This document shows positions 3,782-6,361 of a DNA stretch of 6,361 nucleotides, one piece after another (the first letter of the stretch is position 1; every line of letters begins with the position of its first letter). The notes below the pieces were generated by a model, which saw only the letters and a list, made by a program, of their open reading frames with translations, was not told where the DNA came from and ran no database searches. Where the stretch lies: NCBI GenBank assembly GCA_049509675.1, contig JBEKZQ010000375.1, positions 1 through 6,361 of the forward strand, written 5' to 3'. The DNA is from JBEKZQ01 sp049509675. GTDB taxonomy: Bacteria; Planctomycetota; Planctomycetia; Pirellulales; Thermoguttaceae. A program made the translations under genes and the position numbers.

Positions 3782-6361
3782 GATGTCTTTAACATGCCGG
3801 CCGGCCAAACCAGCCTCTCCTTCGTCAACGTCGGCGATCCGGGCAATGCCGGCGACACGGTGACGATGAACAGTACCTACGCGGCGATAAACGACGGCAC
3901 GAGCGGCTACGGCGTCGTTTCCTATTCGTTTGCCATGGGCACGTTCGACGTGACGACGGCCCAATACTGCCAGTTCCTTAACGCCGTGGCCAAGTCGGAC
4001 CCCTACAGCCTTTTTAATTCCGGCATGACCAACGGTGGCGGCGTTACTGTCAGTGGCTATCCCGTTGCGTGCGGCATCATCAAGAGCGGCACTTCGGGCA
4101 ACTACAGCTACCGGGTCGCGACGACGGCCGACATCAGCACCGGCAGCTACCACTTTCCGGCGTTCTGCGCGAACCTTCCGGTGAACTGGGATTCTTGGGG
4201 CGACGCGGCCCGGTTCTGCAACTGGCTGGAGAACGGCCAGCCGACCGGGGCCGAGGGGTCCGGCACGACCGAGACCGGCACCTATACCCTCAACGGCGCA
4301 ATGACAACTGCGACGCTGTTTCCAATAACGCGCAATGCAGGGGCGAAGTATTGGATCCCCAGCGAGAACGAATGGTACAAGTCAGCCTACTACGCGGGCG
4401 GAAGCACCGCCACCACGAGCAACGGTACGCCTGATTCGGCCGGCTATTGGTACTATCCGACCCAAGCCGACAGCAGCCACGCACCGAGCAGCACGCTTTC
4501 GACAACCGGCACGAACAACGCGAATTGGAATGCTTCCGGCCTGGCCGCCCCGAACAACTGGGTCCTCACCCCGGTCGGTTATTACGCCGGTTCTCCGAGC
4601 CATTTCGGCACCTACGACCAGGGGGGCGATCTATACAGTTTTACCGACACGGCGGTCACCGTGTCCACGGCCATTGCCAACAATCTCCAGGAGAGCGACA
4701 ACAACCAGGCGCCGTGGGCGACCACCCTGTTCGTCATGCGCGGCGGCTCCTTCCACCTAAACACCACACAGGAACTCATGGCGAACTGTCGCTACGGCGC
4801 CGCGCCGGGCAAGTTCGGCCACGGGCGGACCTTCCGCATCGCCATGCAATTTACGTCCGCGCAGTGGAGCGGTGAGGCCGTGAGCAATAATTGGAGCTCG
4901 GTGACCAATTGGAACGGCGATGCGCCCCCCGTCGCAGGCGTCTCCCTTCAGTTCGGCCCGAGCGACGACGGTACTGCGAACAACGACGACTTCGCGCCCG
5001 GCACCCAGTTCAAGGGCATCACCTTCACCAGCGGCGCCCCATCCTACAACCTCTCGGGCAACACGATCGCGCTGGCCGGCCCCGTGACGAACCCCAGCGG
5101 CAGCGACCAGGCGATCAGTCTGGCCGTGCAGTTAGTCGCCGGCGGCGGCACCATTGACACGGGCACCAACAACGTCACGGTCAGCGGCGCCATCAGCGGC
5201 GGCGTGCCCCTGATCAAGAATGGCACGGGCGCGCTCATCCTATCCGGCTCCAACTCCTACACCGGTGGCACCTCGATCAACGCGGGCACGCTGCAAATCG
5301 GCAACAGCGGCTCGATCACCGGCTACGTGCTCGATAATGGCACGCTGGTCTGCAGCCATAGCGACGCCTATACCTTCGGCCTGGCCATCAGCGGCAACGG
5401 CTCGTTTATCCAAACCGGCAGCGGCGCCGCCATCCTCAAGGACAGCAACACGTACACCGGCGGCACGACGATCAGCGCGGGCACGCTCCAACTCGGCAGC
5501 GGCGGGAGCAGCGGCGGGGCCAGCGGCTCGATCAGCGGCGCCGTGTGCGACAACGGCACGCTGGCCTTCAATCGCTCGAACCTCTATACCTTCGGCGGCG
5601 CGATCAGCGGCAACGGCACGGTGATCCAGGCCGGCGGCGGCAAGCTCGTTCTCACGGGCACGAACACCTACAGCGGCGGCACAACCATAGCCAACGGCAC
5701 GCTGGCAGTCTCCAGCACCGCCAACCTGGGCACCGGCCCAATCACCATCGGCCCCGCCACTTTCGAAAACACCGCCGACATGACGCTGGATGCCACGCGC
5801 ACAGTGACCTTGGCCAGCGCCAGCAGCACGTTCTCGGCCGACCCGGGCACGACTTTGACAGTCAACGGCCTGGTGCAGGGCAGCGGGGGCTTGACCCAGG
5901 CCGGCGGCGGCGCGCTGGTTCTCACAGGTACGAACACCTACTCCGGTGACACGGCGATCAACGCCGGCACGCTGCAACTCAACAACGCCTACGCCGCCGG
6001 GAACAGCACCGTGTCGGTCGGCGTGGACAACGGCTTGGCCTTCGGCCCGGGCGTGGCCAACCCGCTCCTGGGCGGCCTCTCGGGAGGCGGAGACGTCAAC
6101 CTTGCCACGACCGATGCGCCGCCCTTGGCCGTTTTTCTGACTGCCGGCGGCAACAACGCCGATACGATCTATTCCGGCACCCTCAGCGGCAGCGGCGGCT
6201 TGACCAAGGCCGGCAGCGGCACGCTGGTTCTCACAGGTACGAACACCTATTCCGGCGGTACGACGATCAACGCCGGCGCGCTGGCCATCGCCACCTCGGC
6301 CGGCATCGGCACCGGCACGCTGGCAATCAACGCCGGCACGCTGCAGACCACGGGCGACTTG
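3689..6361 (+). CDS. Exported FGE/SUMF1-like domain protein with autotransporter-associated beta-strand (PATR) repeats, 3' end outside window
   Basis: Translation from ATG 3689 is open for 891 codons to the last base, so the gene is truncated by the window edge. Residues 1-31 form a signal peptide (hydrophobic GAVAVLMIAAVA, cleavage likely after ARA). Residues about 76-388 are an FGE/SUMF1-like domain, with VVSYSFAMGTFDVTTAQYCQ at 76, PVNWDSWGDAARFCNWL at 164, YWIPSENEWYKSAYY near 221, GTYDQGGDLYSF near 307, RGGSF at 351 and GRTFRIA at 379. The SYMC/SYC cysteines that bind copper and activate oxygen in true formylglycine-generating enzymes are missing after RGGSF, so formylglycine formation is unlikely and a binding role through the C-type-lectin fold is more plausible. 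A PATR lead-in (QWSGEAVSNNWSSVTNWNGD at 392) starts a beta-helix region with at least five L.L.G.NTY.GGT.I..GTL units. The FGE-plus-PATR order is typical of planctomycete exported proteins, which often end in PEP-CTERM; the end is not visible. It was probably transcribed separately from the upstream gene. Confidence 0.9.
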   Translation, partial: MFALCDQRFGLVGTICRGAVAVLMIAAVARADVFNMPAGQTSLSFVNVGDPGNAGDTVTMNSTYAAINDGTSGYGVVSYSFAMGTFDVTTAQYCQFLNAVAKSDPYSLFNSGMTNGGGVTVSGYPVACGIIKSGTSGNYSYRVATTADISTGSYHFPAFCANLPVNWDSWGDAARFCNWLENGQPTGAEGSGTTETGTYTLNGAMTTATLFPITRNAGAKYWIPSENEWYKSAYYAGGSTATTSNGTPDSAGYWYYPTQADSSHAPSSTLSTTGTNNANWNASGLAAPNNWVLTPVGYYAGSPSHFGTYDQGGDLYSFTDTAVTVSTAIANNLQESDNNQAPWATTLFVMRGGSFHLNTTQELMANCRYGAAPGKFGHGRTFRIAMQFTSAQWSGEAVSNNWSSVTNWNGDAPPVAGVSLQFGPSDDGTANNDDFAPGTQFKGITFTSGAPSYNLSGNTIALAGPVTNPSGSDQAISLAVQLVAGGGTIDTGTNNVTVSGAISGGVPLIKNGTGALILSGSNSYTGGTSINAGTLQIGNSGSITGYVLDNGTLVCSHSDAYTFGLAISGNGSFIQTGSGAAILKDSNTYTGGTTISAGTLQLGSGGSSGGASGSISGAVCDNGTLAFNRSNLYTFGGAISGNGTVIQAGGGKLVLTGTNTYSGGTTIANGTLAVSSTANLGTGPITIGPATFENTADMTLDATRTVTLASASSTFSADPGTTLTVNGLVQGSGGLTQAGGGALVLTGTNTYSGDTAINAGTLQLNNAYAAGNSTVSVGVDNGLAFGPGVANPLLGGLSGGGDVNLATTDAPPLAVFLTAGGNNADTIYSGTLSGSGGLTKAGSGTLVLTGTNTYSGGTTINAGALAIATSAGIGTGTLAINAGTLQTTGDL
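3914..4852 (+). other. FGE/SUMF1-like (C-type lectin fold) domain, probably non-catalytic
   Basis: The order of motifs follows bacterial FGE-sulfatase domains: a start strand with (E/D)VT.AQ(Y/F)..FLNAV, PVN(W/Y)xSWxDAARFxNWL, an (S)EnEWYKAAYY motif, GTYDQGG(D/N), RGGSF and a final (F/G)R(I/V)A. Two diagnostic parts are altered. The usual GGNVWEW is GGDLYSF, and the paired cysteines found about 5 and 10 residues after RGGS are replaced by HLNTTQELMAN, leaving only Cys-367 later. Known relatives with this fold include catalytic FGE, EgtB-type enzymes and ligand-binding domains; the last fits best. Confidence 0.8.
5219..6289 (+). repeat. Five PATR beta-strand repeat units within the second CDS
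   Basis: Units of the type G(S/T)GALILSG.N.Y.GGT.I.AGTL occur at about residues 511-538, 575-603, 647-672, 737-763 and 840-865. They are separated by variable spacers of about 35 to 80 residues. This is the autotransporter-associated beta-strand (PATR) repeat, which forms right-handed parallel beta-helices in exported passengers. Only the last units are strongly similar at the DNA level. The array continues past the window edge. Confidence 0.85.

Noticed and set aside
3914..4852. The lectin-fold domain as a diversity-generating retroelement target.
   Set aside because: There is no reverse transcriptase or template repeat in the window, and the domain is followed by a long PATR region, whereas variable regions usually lie at the C-terminal end.
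5240..5977. Long 245-codon minus-strand frame opposite the PATR repeats.
   Set aside because: It is an antisense shadow of GC-rich repetitive coding DNA. The plus-strand frame has clear domain motifs, a signal peptide and a Shine-Dalgarno.

Overview
The window looks like chromosomal DNA of a high-GC bacterium, most probably a planctomycete, or less likely a related PVC-group bacterium. This is inferred from the protein architectures. One protein combines MBG-type repeats, degenerate RTX-like glycine-rich nonapeptides and bacterial Ig-like repeats. The other joins a signal peptide, a formylglycine-generating-enzyme-like (SUMF1/FGE) domain and autotransporter-associated beta-strand (PATR) repeats. 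Both combinations are typical of planctomycete exported proteins. No rRNA, tRNA or housekeeping gene is present to fix the taxonomy.

Layout. (1) Positions 2-3148 (+) hold the 3' part of a very large repeat-built surface or secreted protein whose start lies upstream of the window. Its visible order is two MBG repeats, a glycine-rich RTX-like block, a linker and six Ig-like repeats of about 105 residues, after which it stops with no recognisable anchor. (2) Positions 3149-3688 are 540 bp of intergenic DNA with clearly lower GC in places and no credible gene. They contain a 142-bp nested imperfect inverted repeat (3224-3365), a 12-bp exact direct repeat bracketing it, an AT-rich stretch with a weak promoter-like pair, and a 75-bp near-perfect hairpin (3557-3631). 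(3) Positions 3689-6361 (+) hold a second exported protein, open at the right edge. It has a strong Shine-Dalgarno, a signal peptide, an FGE-like C-type-lectin-fold domain and then a PATR beta-helix region with at least five repeat units.

How they work together: both genes encode exported, repeat-rich, probably cell-surface or extracellular proteins on the same strand. The structured 540-bp gap argues against a simple operon, and a common function cannot be shown. The most useful observations are the two structured intergenic elements, the apparent loss of catalytic cysteines in the FGE-like domain, the loss of most calcium-ligand aspartates in the RTX-like block, and the exact 315-bp periodicity with 41-nt identical blocks in the Ig-like array. 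I see no convincing evidence for a wholly new multi-gene system here.
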